Of a DNA stretch of 64,000 nucleotides, positions 1 to 7,370 are shown one piece after another. Under the pieces are notes generated by a model. It did not search any database and was not told the origin of the DNA. It worked only from the letters and a program-made list of their open reading frames with translations. Origin of the DNA: Burkholderiaceae bacterium. Lineage in GTDB: Bacteria > Pseudomonadota > Gammaproteobacteria > Burkholderiales > Burkholderiaceae_D. Position 1 is the first letter of the stretch, and each line of letters starts with the position of its first letter. The stretch is taken from positions 1 through 64,000 of the forward strand of contig JAGTRJ010000003.1 of assembly GCA_018261755.1 (NCBI GenBank), in the 5' to 3' direction. The position numbers and the translations under genes are program-made.

Positions 1-33
1 CTGCTGCGGCAAGCCGGCATCCACACGATATGA
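1..33 (+). CDS. 3' end of an upstream gene, possibly Maf-family nucleotide pyrophosphatase (partial)
   Basis: The first ten codons read LLRQAGIHTI followed by TGA at 31-33. That stop overlaps the start of the RNase G gene in an ATGA arrangement, so the two genes are probably translationally coupled. In many betaproteobacteria the gene immediately before rng is maf, and a short Leu/Arg-rich helix is plausible for a Maf C-terminus. The identity rests on that gene order, not on the visible sequence, so it is tentative. Confidence 0.4.
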   Translation: MLRQAGIHTI

Positions 34-1496
34 GCGAAGACATCCTTATCAATTTCACGCCGCAGGAAACGCGCGTTGCGCTGATCCAGCAAGGCGTGGT
101 GCAGGAACTCCATGTCGAGCGCACGCTGATGCGCGGGTTGGCGGGCAATATCTACCTCGGCAAGGTCGCGCGCGTGCTGCCAGGGATGCAGTCGGCGTTC
201 ATTGATATCGGACTGGAACGCGCCGCTTTCCTGCATGTGGCCGACATCTGGGAAGCAACCCCACATAATGGCGCCTCCGCCTGCCAGACGACTCCGATCG
301 AAAAAATCCTGCATGACGGGCAGACCGTGATGGTGCGGGTGATCAAGGATCCGATCGGCACCAAGGGCGCGCGACTGTCGACCCAGATTTCGATTGCCGG
401 ACGGATGCTGGTCTATCTGCCGCAGGATGCGCACATCGGTATTTCGCAGAAAATCGAGGATGAAACCGAGCGTGAATCGCTGCGCCAGCGGGTACAAAGC
501 CTGTTGCCGCAGGATGAAAACGGTGGTTACATCGTGCGCACGATGGCCGAGGAAGCAACCGATGCCGAACTGCAATCCGATATCGATTACCTGCGAAAAA
601 CCTGGCAAAACATCAGCGAGGCGGCACGCACCCGCCCAGCCCCCTGCCTGCTGTATCAGGATTTGAGTCTGGCGCAGCGCGTGCTGCGCGATTTCGTGCA
701 CGACAGAACCGCCAGCATCCAGATTGATTCGCGCAAGAATTACCAGATGCTGAGCGATTTCGCGACTGCCTATACGCCGGGGGTTCTCGGCCTGCTGCAG
801 CATTACGTTGGCGAACGCCCGCTGTTCGACCTGTACAGCGTCGAGGATGAAATCGAACGCGCGCTGGGCCGCAGGGTGGACTTGAAATCCGGAGGCTACC
901 TGATCGTCGATCAGACCGAAGCGATGACCACCATCGACGTAAACACCGGCGGTTTCGTCGGCGGACGCAATTTCGACGACACCATCTTCAAGACCAATCT
1001 GGAAGCCGCGCATGCGATCGCGCGCCAGTTGCGACTGCGCAACCTGGGCGGGATCATCGTGCTCGACTTCATCGACATGGACAGCGCCGAACACCGCGAA
1101 GTCGTGCTGGCCGAGCTGAACAAGGCGCTGGCCGCCGACCGCACCAAGGTGTCGGTCAGTTCATTCTCTGCACTCGGATTGGTTGAAATGACCCGCAAGC
1201 GCACGCGCGAATCGCTATCACACATCCTGTGCGAAGCCTGCCCGACCTGCAGCGGCAAGGGGCAAGTCAAGACCGCACGCACCGTCTGCTATGAAATCCT
1301 GCGCGAAATCCTGCGCGAGGCGAAACAGTTCAACCCGCGCGAATTCCGCATTCTCGCGTCGCAAATGGTGATCGACATGTTTCTCGAAGACGAATCGCAG
1401 CACATGGCGATGCTGTCCGACTTCATCAAGAAACCGGTATCACTGCAAGTCGAAACCGGCTATCCGCAAGACCAGTACGACATCATCCTGATGTGA
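30..1496 (+). CDS. rng: Ribonuclease G (RNase E/G family endoribonuclease)
   Basis: RNase G is a 5'-end-sensing endoribonuclease that matures the 5' end of 16S rRNA and takes part in mRNA decay. The 488-residue length matches E. coli RNase G (about 489). An S1-type RNA-binding domain lies at about residues 38-128. The DNase I-like catalytic region carries Asp303 (in TIDVNTGG) and Asp346 (in VLDFIDM), the two metal-binding aspartates at the numbering known for RNase E. Cys404-x2-Cys407 (CPTC) is the zinc-link motif. There is no long disordered C-terminal scaffold, which favours RNase G over RNase E. The start overlaps the previous stop by 4 bp. A 116-bp repeat begins 7 bp after its stop. Confidence 0.97.
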   Translation: MSEDILINFTPQETRVALIQQGVVQELHVERTLMRGLAGNIYLGKVARVLPGMQSAFIDIGLERAAFLHVADIWEATPHNGASACQTTPIEKILHDGQTVMVRVIKDPIGTKGARLSTQISIAGRMLVYLPQDAHIGISQKIEDETERESLRQRVQSLLPQDENGGYIVRTMAEEATDAELQSDIDYLRKTWQNISEAARTRPAPCLLYQDLSLAQRVLRDFVHDRTASIQIDSRKNYQMLSDFATAYTPGVLGLLQHYVGERPLFDLYSVEDEIERALGRRVDLKSGGYLIVDQTEAMTTIDVNTGGFVGGRNFDDTIFKTNLEAAHAIARQLRLRNLGGIIVLDFIDMDSAEHREVVLAELNKALAADRTKVSVSSFSALGLVEMTRKRTRESLSHILCEACPTCSGKGQVKTARTVCYEILREILREAKQFNPREFRILASQMVIDMFLEDESQHMAMLSDFIKKPVSLQVETGYPQDQYDIILM

Positions 1497-1502
1497 TTTT
1501 CA

Positions 1503-1618
1503 GGGGGTATTGGACAAAAAATGTTGTTTGGGCCACGTATTTTCTGGCTGTTTAAAAATACTGGTGGGAGTATATTTTTTGGCCTTACTGAACGAAAATA
1601 ACTTTCCGGTCAGTTATT
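1503..1618 (-). repeat. 116-bp dispersed intergenic repeat, copy A (full length)
   Basis: Read on the minus strand it starts AATAACTGAC and ends TACCCCC, and it aligns without gaps to copies at 11409, 22272 and 47972. It fills almost the whole gap between the convergent rng and GGDEF genes. Its AATAACTGAC end encodes the last residues and the TGA stop of the GGDEF protein. The core reads AATATACTC, 4 nt, then CAGTATTTTTAAACAG. I do not recognise the family. Confidence 0.88.
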
Positions 1619-3538
1619 GATCGTCTGTTCGTCAGGCGCAGGGCTCACCGCGCAGTTCGTCTGGCCGTCGTGGAAACAGTAACAGTTACCCGCCGGCTTG
1701 GATTTGTACATCGCGGCATCGGCCGCCTTGACCAGACCATCCCCCAGCACACTGTCTTGCGGGTAAAGTGCGATACCCACACTAACACCAATGCGTACTT
1801 CCTCGTTCACGCCATCAAGCGCATAAGGCGCGGTAACCGCCTGAATGATCTTCTGCGCCACTTCCTCTGCATCGGAATGACTGACAATCACCGGCAACAG
1901 CACCGCAAATTCATCGCCCCCCAACCGTGCGACCGTGTCGTATTCGCGCAGCAAGCCACGAATCCGATGCGCGACCATCTGCAGCAATTGATCACCGGCA
2001 TCATGCCCATGCCGGTCATTGACCGGCTTGAATTTGTCGAGATCGAGATACTGCAAGGCAAATTCGTGCCGCTCACGCCTGGCAATGCTAATTGCCTGCG
2101 CCAGGCGGTCGTAGAACAGCGCACGGTTCGGCAAACCGGTCAGGCTGTCATATTGCGCCATCTGCTGAATACGCGCCTCATACTGCTTCTTCACGGTCAA
2201 ATCCTTCCCCACGCCGTGGTAGCCAGCAAACTCGCCATTATCATCAAACACCGGTTCACCGCTGACACTGATGTAGCGCCTCCCCCCTTCATCATCGATA
2301 AAACTATATTCAAAATCGTGAAACGGCTGGTGAGCATCCAGCAGTGCCCGATGTGCGCGCCACACTTCCTCGGCTTTGTCGATGCCGATATCCCATCGCG
2401 TCTTGCCGCGATAGCTTTCCGGGCTCGTTCCGAACTTTCTGGCAATATCATCAGACACATCGATGAAACGGTATTGTTTGTCCTGCTGCCAGAACCAGTC
2501 GCTCGACATTTCCGCCAACGATCGAAACGTCCGCTCGCTGCGCTCAAGGCGGGCGAACAAGGCCAGGCGTTCAAACCAGCCGCGATACAGCAGCCAGGAC
2601 ATGAAAATGGTCACGGCCGAGAACAGCACCAGCGCCACCGCACTGTATGCCAAAGAATGCCACCAGCGGACGAAATAATCCTTGGGCGCCAGTCCGATTA
2701 TCAGATACAGCGGTAAATTGCCGATCTTGCGCACCGAAATCACGCGCTCGATGCCATCGACCGACGATTTCGCCCTGAAGGTGGCTGAATGCCGCCCTTC
2801 CCTGGCAAATTCGGCCAGCTCAGGCAACAGCGTCCGCGCAGCATGGGTACTTGCATCCACCGCGATTTCCGGATAACGGGCAATCACGCCCAGTGCTTCA
2901 TTGCGCAAAGAAATGGCGCCGCTTTGTCCGACATCGACCGCCGAAAACATCCACGTCAGATGCGACAGCTCGATGGTGCCATTGACCACGCCGCCAAAGC
3001 TGCCATCCGAATTTTCGATCCGTCTGGAAAACACCATAACCCATTCACGACTGGTGCGCCCCTGCATCGGCCCGGAGATATAGGTGCCAGCGTCCGGATG
3101 ATCACGCAGAAACTGGAAATAGGTGCGATCAGTCACGTCTGCATCCGTCACTAGCGTTTTACCGGTGCCATGCGTGACGATGCCGGCAGCATTCACCACC
3201 CGCATGCTGGCCATCTCCGATGAGCGAGAATGCAGCCGTTTCAGAAAAGCCGTCAGTGCTGCATTGTCGATGCGTCCCGCCGCCTTTTGCCGCGCGACTT
3301 CATCAATGACCGCATGCAGATTCATCTCGATCTTTTCAACCGCATCTGTAATGTTCTGCTCCAGCAGCTTGGCAATATTTTGCGATGCCGTTTCCGCGCG
3401 CTCGTGGTAATGCTGCCGGCTCTGAGACAAGGTCCAGGCAACCAGACCGTATGCCAGCAGGTTGAGCATGCAAGTCACGATGATCAATCGCCAGCGAAAG
3501 CGTTCTGTTTGCATTTTTTTTCGCCGGGTCTGCATCAT
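1610..3538 (-). CDS. Membrane-bound diguanylate cyclase: Cache-like sensor, PAS, GGDEF
   Basis: Predicted to make c-di-GMP from two GTP. There is an N-terminal membrane segment at about residues 12-33, a large periplasmic region resembling a double-Cache sensor, a second membrane segment near 280-305, a PAS domain at about 330-445 (AEMSSDWFWQQD opening), then a GGDEF domain. The active motif GGDEF is intact, and RxxD (REYD) lies five residues before it, the usual product-inhibition I-site. ATG at 3538 is chosen; a GTG three bases upstream is also in frame. The final residues and stop lie inside repeat copy A. It is a close paralogue of the gene at 4099-6024, with OsmC between them. The sensed ligand cannot be told from sequence. 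Confidence 0.9.
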   Translation of the reverse strand: MMQTRRKKMQTERFRWRLIIVTCMLNLLAYGLVAWTLSQSRQHYHERAETASQNIAKLLEQNITDAVEKIEMNLHAVIDEVARQKAAGRIDNAALTAFLKRLHSRSSEMASMRVVNAAGIVTHGTGKTLVTDADVTDRTYFQFLRDHPDAGTYISGPMQGRTSREWVMVFSRRIENSDGSFGGVVNGTIELSHLTWMFSAVDVGQSGAISLRNEALGVIARYPEIAVDASTHAARTLLPELAEFAREGRHSATFRAKSSVDGIERVISVRKIGNLPLYLIIGLAPKDYFVRWWHSLAYSAVALVLFSAVTIFMSWLLYRGWFERLALFARLERSERTFRSLAEMSSDWFWQQDKQYRFIDVSDDIARKFGTSPESYRGKTRWDIGIDKAEEVWRAHRALLDAHQPFHDFEYSFIDDEGGRRYISVSGEPVFDDNGEFAGYHGVGKDLTVKKQYEARIQQMAQYDSLTGLPNRALFYDRLAQAISIARRERHEFALQYLDLDKFKPVNDRHGHDAGDQLLQMVAHRIRGLLREYDTVARLGGDEFAVLLPVIVSHSDAEEVAQKIIQAVTAPYALDGVNEEVRIGVSVGIALYPQDSVLGDGLVKAADAAMYKSKPAGNCYCFHDGQTNCAVSPAPDEQTINN

Positions 3539-3572
3539 CACATCTCGTCTTGGAGTATCGATTAGCGCCGCA

Positions 3573-4016
3573 TCATTTCAATTGCACTCCGCTGCCATCG
3601 AACACGTTGACCGTGACTGGCACGCCAGTTTGGACGCTCTGCGTGACCGTGCAAAAACTCTCGAACTGATCCAGCACGCGGTCGAGATGCGCGATCTCGC
3701 CTCCTGCCTTGGCTATCCGTATCTGCACGTCGATTTTCTGCACCCGCAAGCGGTTGTTTTCATTACGGCCAATTTCGCAGTTCGCGGTCGTGCTTATGCT
3801 GCCGGCATCCTGCTTGAACTTGCCTAGCGCAAAGAAAAAGCTGGCTGACAGGCAGTTTGCAACTGCGGCCAGAAGCAGTTGTGGCGGCGCAGGCCCATTG
3901 CCGTGCCCAAGCGGAGGCGGCTCGTCGCCCAGGATGGTTGGTAGCGCACTGCCGAAATCAACCAGAAACTGGAAATTCTGTTGCTGGGTGACGGTAACGC
4001 TGACGGTAGAAGACAT
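3573..4016 (-). CDS. OsmC/Ohr-family peroxiredoxin-like protein
   Basis: OsmC-family proteins are small cytoplasmic dimers that reduce organic hydroperoxides with two cysteines. This 147-residue protein has Cys55 in AVANCLSASF and Cys122 in ESFCTVTQ, spaced as in the family, and the typical PPQLLLAAVANC stretch. ATG 4016 is preferred over an upstream in-frame ATG at 4031 because GGGAG lies 5 nt before it. It sits between two GGDEF genes on the same strand, only 32 bp before the first of them, so it may share their transcript. It reads as a general OsmC-like protein rather than a true Ohr, and its substrate is not known. Confidence 0.85.
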   Translation of the reverse strand: MSSTVSVTVTQQQNFQFLVDFGSALPTILGDEPPPLGHGNGPAPPQLLLAAVANCLSASFFFALGKFKQDAGSISTTANCEIGRNENNRLRVQKIDVQIRIAKAGGEIAHLDRVLDQFESFCTVTQSVQTGVPVTVNVFDGSGVQLK

Positions 4017-4098
4017 GATGGCTCCCTTCACAGGCGTTGGATATCGCTATGTGCTGGCAGCAAAATAACATGCCAGCCGGCCGACAGTTTGCCCTTGC

Positions 4099-6024
4099 TC
4101 AAGCATTCCGCTCGCTCGGCCAGTCAGGGCGGCTGCCATAGCAGCGGTAAGTATTGCCGGAAATCTGCTTGGCCAGATACATCGCTGCATCGGCGGCGCG
4201 GATCAATCCATCCTTGTCGCCAGCATCATCCGGATAAATCGCTACACCGATGCTGACGCCGATGGTTACCGGCTGCAAGACATTTTCCAGTATATAGGGC
4301 GGATCGATCGCGGCAATCAGCTTGGCGGCGATTTCCTCCGCACCCTGCGTGTGCACCAGTTGCTGCAACAGGACGGCAAATTCATCTCCCCCCAGGCGAG
4401 CGATGGTATCCGAATCACGCAGATTGTCACGGATTCTTTCGGCAACCTGCTGCAGCAGCAAATCGCCAGCATGGTGCCCATAGCGATCGTTGACTGGCTT
4501 GAACTTGTCCAGATCCAGATAGAGCAGCGCGAATTGCGTATGATTGCGCCGCGCCATGATGAGCGCCTGTTCGAGCCGGTCGTAAAATAGTGCCCGATTA
4601 GGGAGATTTGTCAGGTTATCGTATTGCGCCATGTGCCGGATACGCTCTTCATTGCGCCTGTTTTCCGTTACATCGCGCCCGAACCCGCGATACCCCTGAA
4701 ACCGGCCATCGGCATCAAACACCGGAATGCCGCTGGCCGAGATGACATGGATTTCGCCCGTTGCCGGCATGCGGTATGAATATTCGAAATCCTTGAAAGG
4801 CTGTCTGGCGTCAAGCAGCGCCAGATGCTCTTCCATTTTGGCAGAATCGACATCAATCGCAATATCCTGACGCCGCTTGCCAACCATGCCGGCCTCGCTG
4901 ACGCCGAAGGATTCCCGTACCTTGCCGGAAATATGCGTGAAACGGTATTCTGCATCCTGTTCCCAGAACCAGTCGGCCGACATTTCGGCAAAAGTGCGAA
5001 ACAGGTTACGGTTTTCTTCCAGTGCGTCGATCGCCCTTTTACGGCTGCTCCAGTATCGCAGCCCCAGAAAACCGACCAAGATTGAAAACAGCGTGAACAC
5101 CGCTGTTACCATCAACACGTTGCTGGTTTCATGGCGCCATTCGGCCAGATAGTCATCCTCGGCCAGCGCCACCTGCACCAAGAGCGGCCATTTGCCCAGC
5201 ATCCGGTAGGAAACGGTTCTGCTGCGACCATCGTCCGGCGATTGGCCGATGAAAGTGCCTTTGTATGGACTGGCCTGCAGCATGTCCCGGTATTGCTGCG
5301 AGATATTCCTTTTGCCCACCGAACTCCCCGCGCCCTCCGGCTCGGGATAGCGGACGATGATGCCCATGTCGCCATCGCGCAGGGTAACGGTGCCATTCTC
5401 GCCCACATTGAGGGCGGCAAACTGGACCGCGTAATAATTCACGTCGATGATGCCGCTGACTACCCCCGAAAATGTTCCGTCCGGCAGGTTGTATCGCCGC
5501 ACCACCTTGATGGTCCACTTGTTGCTGATCTTGCCGAATTTCGGTCGTGAAATGACGGTGCCGACTTCCGGATGATCGCGCAGATACGCGAAATGATCGT
5601 CATTCGCAATGCTGACATCGGTTCTGTCCGACGAATTGGTGCCAAACCTGACGGTACCAGATGCATCGGTAATCCTGATCCCCTCCAGATCCGGATAACG
5701 CGAATGAAGCCGGTTGATGTAAGCCTCAAGTGATGATTTGTCGATGCGACCGCTAGACGACAACTGCTTTTCGACTTCGTCCATTACGCCGAGCACCCCC
5801 AACTCCACCCTTTCGATGGAATCGGCGATGCTTTGTTCGAGCAGGCCAACGATATTCTGCGCAATCACGGCCGCGCGCTGCTCGTATAAATGACGGCTCT
5901 GCTGGAAACGCTGATACACCAAGCCATATACCAGCAGATTGAGCCAAAAAATTCCCAGCCAGAACCACACCGCAAGCGGGATCACGAACCCTCTACGCTT
6001 TTTCCCAGTGTCTGGCTGTTCCAT
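4099..6024 (-). CDS. Membrane-bound diguanylate cyclase: Cache-like sensor, PAS, GGDEF (second paralogue)
   Basis: This 641-residue protein has the same architecture as the 1610-3538 product: a membrane segment at about 17-38, a periplasmic sensor of some 240 residues, a second membrane segment near 290-312, a PAS domain (AEMSADWFWEQD) and a GGDEF domain. GGDEF is intact and RDSD precedes it at the I-site position. Long identical stretches shared with its neighbour, such as YLDLDKFKPVNDR and ARLGGDEFAVLL, point to gene duplication. The periplasmic parts are more diverged, suggesting different ligands. ATG 6024 follows AGAGG by 6 nt; an upstream TTG is the alternative. Confidence 0.9.
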   Translation of the reverse strand: MEQPDTGKKRRGFVIPLAVWFWLGIFWLNLLVYGLVYQRFQQSRHLYEQRAAVIAQNIVGLLEQSIADSIERVELGVLGVMDEVEKQLSSSGRIDKSSLEAYINRLHSRYPDLEGIRITDASGTVRFGTNSSDRTDVSIANDDHFAYLRDHPEVGTVISRPKFGKISNKWTIKVVRRYNLPDGTFSGVVSGIIDVNYYAVQFAALNVGENGTVTLRDGDMGIIVRYPEPEGAGSSVGKRNISQQYRDMLQASPYKGTFIGQSPDDGRSRTVSYRMLGKWPLLVQVALAEDDYLAEWRHETSNVLMVTAVFTLFSILVGFLGLRYWSSRKRAIDALEENRNLFRTFAEMSADWFWEQDAEYRFTHISGKVRESFGVSEAGMVGKRRQDIAIDVDSAKMEEHLALLDARQPFKDFEYSYRMPATGEIHVISASGIPVFDADGRFQGYRGFGRDVTENRRNEERIRHMAQYDNLTNLPNRALFYDRLEQALIMARRNHTQFALLYLDLDKFKPVNDRYGHHAGDLLLQQVAERIRDNLRDSDTIARLGGDEFAVLLQQLVHTQGAEEIAAKLIAAIDPPYILENVLQPVTIGVSIGVAIYPDDAGDKDGLIRAADAAMYLAKQISGNTYRCYGSRPDWPSERNA

Positions 6025-6232
6025 CAAATACCTCTTCGCTAACCGTGCGACAGGTCATCTCAGTCTGGATTTCCGCCGGCAAGAACAAGGCGCATGCCGT
6101 CGCGTGCCTCACTTTGCAAACATCACCAACAATCGCGCCGCTAACTGTAACTGGCCCATTGTGGTGACATTTGGTGGTTTTAATATGCGAGAAATCAAAC
6201 AACGCATAAATTTATTGGCAAGAGTGCATTAT

Positions 6233-6997
6233 TTACGGCAATTTCCACTGCTTCCGCCAGCGTATATATTCGCTTTCGGGAAGCTGCACAATGACCGGGC
6301 TGGCTTTCGCATCCAGCCACAGAAATATCCTTGCGATATCCGTTGCCGCGCCGGCAGTGCAACCGGAAGTCGGCACACCTTCCGCCTCCCAGACATGCAA
6401 AAAGATGCACGAACCCGCCGCCGGCTGCGCGGGGGCGGTGTTGTGCGCAATGAACGCGCCCCACGCATACAGGCCATCCGGGCGAAGCATGTCTTCGTGA
6501 GATTTCCAGTCAGGCGGGAGGGGCTGGCCGCGATGAATGATCCGGTTGTAGCGGCTTGATGCAGGGTCATCAATGCACAATAGATCCGGCGTGGCTTCCA
6601 CATACGGCATGCCTGCCGTCCGCACAGCCAGGCTACTCGGTGCAAGGTAGCCAAACAGCGTCGTGATGGCAAACGCGCCGGCTGGCGCCCGGCCATCCCC
6701 CTCACGCTTTGTTGGCCCCTTTCCGGTGAAAGACGCATGCAATCCTCGTCCCCACGCTAGGCCATTGCGCCCCAGGCTGACCTTGACCGACACGCCGGCA
6801 GGCTGCCATGCGGACGATTTTTCACTTCTGTGGAATCGCTGCAAGGTTCCGGCCGTGCTGTTCCAGCCGTCGGCCCTGACAAGCACCAGTTGGCGCGCCT
6901 GCGCCAGCGGAGTGTCCGCTGGCAAGTTTGCCGGCAACGCCAAGCCTGAGGTGAAAGCCAGCAGCAACGGCAGCAAAAAGCGGCAGAGATTCCTCAT
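6233..6997 (-). CDS. L,D-transpeptidase (YkuD-like) family periplasmic protein
   Basis: The 254-residue protein has an N-terminal signal peptide (hydrophobic about 6-20, likely cleavage after LALPA). It carries a YkuD-type catalytic signature near the C-terminus: His201 in FLHVWEAEG and Cys213 in PTSGCTAG, the H-x(n)-SxGC arrangement of L,D-transpeptidases. Such enzymes cross-link or modify peptidoglycan or attach proteins to it. It matches the single-domain 'murein transpeptidase-like, YcbB-unrelated' type without LysM or peptidoglycan-binding modules. It is a single gene between GGDEF and tRNA-Ser, on the minus strand. The exact reaction is uncertain. Confidence 0.8.
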   Translation of the reverse strand: MRNLCRFLLPLLLAFTSGLALPANLPADTPLAQARQLVLVRADGWNSTAGTLQRFHRSEKSSAWQPAGVSVKVSLGRNGLAWGRGLHASFTGKGPTKREGDGRAPAGAFAITTLFGYLAPSSLAVRTAGMPYVEATPDLLCIDDPASSRYNRIIHRGQPLPPDWKSHEDMLRPDGLYAWGAFIAHNTAPAQPAAGSCIFLHVWEAEGVPTSGCTAGAATDIARIFLWLDAKASPVIVQLPESEYIRWRKQWKLP

Positions 6998-7060
6998 GTC
7001 AACCTTCCCGTACAGTTGGTGCGTGGGTAGCAGGTGCCTGGAGATGCCGCGCCAGAAAAG

Positions 7061-7083
7061 AAAAAAGCCGCCCGACGGCGGCT
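7061..7083 (-). terminator. Rho-independent terminator after tRNA-Ser
   Basis: On the minus strand, GCCGCC and GGCGGC pair around a 4-nt loop (GTCG), followed directly by TTTTTT. It lies 18 bp beyond the 3' end of the tRNA gene. Confidence 0.85.
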
Positions 7084-7100
7084 GATTTCTTTAAAACGAC

Positions 7101-7191
7101 TGGCGGAGACGAGAAGATTCGAACTTCCGATACCCTTTTGGGGTATGCTCCCTTAGCAGGGGAGTGCCTTCGACCACTCGGCCACGTCTCC
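7101..7191 (-). tRNA. serT: tRNA-Ser (anticodon GCU)
   Basis: The 91-nt gene folds as a class II tRNA. The acceptor arms GGAGACG and CGTCTCC pair, the anticodon stem CTCCC/GGGAG encloses CTGCTAA with anticodon GCT, a long variable arm (ATACCC/GGGTAT) is present, and the T-loop is TTCGAAT. CCA is encoded. It decodes AGC/AGU serine codons. A terminator follows. Confidence 0.97.
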
Positions 7192-7275
7192 ACACTCGGT
7201 CGGCGGCATGGCAAGCCATGCCGCGAAAAGACCATGATGATAGCGTCAGCCATTCATTTGGTCAATCAAAATAGG

Positions 7276-7370
7276 GGACCTCTGAAAAACCGTCGCCAGC
7301 AGGCGAAGGGCTAGGCGCACCGAACGCCGCGTAGCAACCATCCGGTCGCGCAGCCGGTATTCTGAGGTCC
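7276..7370. mobile_element. 95-bp MITE-like element with 11-bp terminal inverted repeats
   Basis: The left end reads GGACCTCTGAA (7276-7286) and the right end is the inverse of GGACCTCAGAA (7360-7370), giving 10 of 11 paired positions. The interior is G+C-rich with small hairpins, such as TCGCC-agca-GGCGA and ACCGG...CCGGT. No ORF is inside. TAG occurs on both flanks, a possible 3-bp target duplication. The right end abuts or overlaps the TAG stop of purL. On the minus strand the TCGCC/GGCGA hairpin followed by CGGTTTTT could act as a weak purL terminator. Confidence 0.6.

Noticed and set aside
1670-2716. A 348-codon frame antisense to the first GGDEF gene
   Set aside because: Overlaps a well-supported PAS-GGDEF gene and has no domain or ribosome-binding site.
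4053-4077. Hairpin GCTGGCA/TGCCAGC between the OsmC and second GGDEF genes as a terminator
   Set aside because: The 7-bp stem has no T-tract on either side, so termination is not supported.
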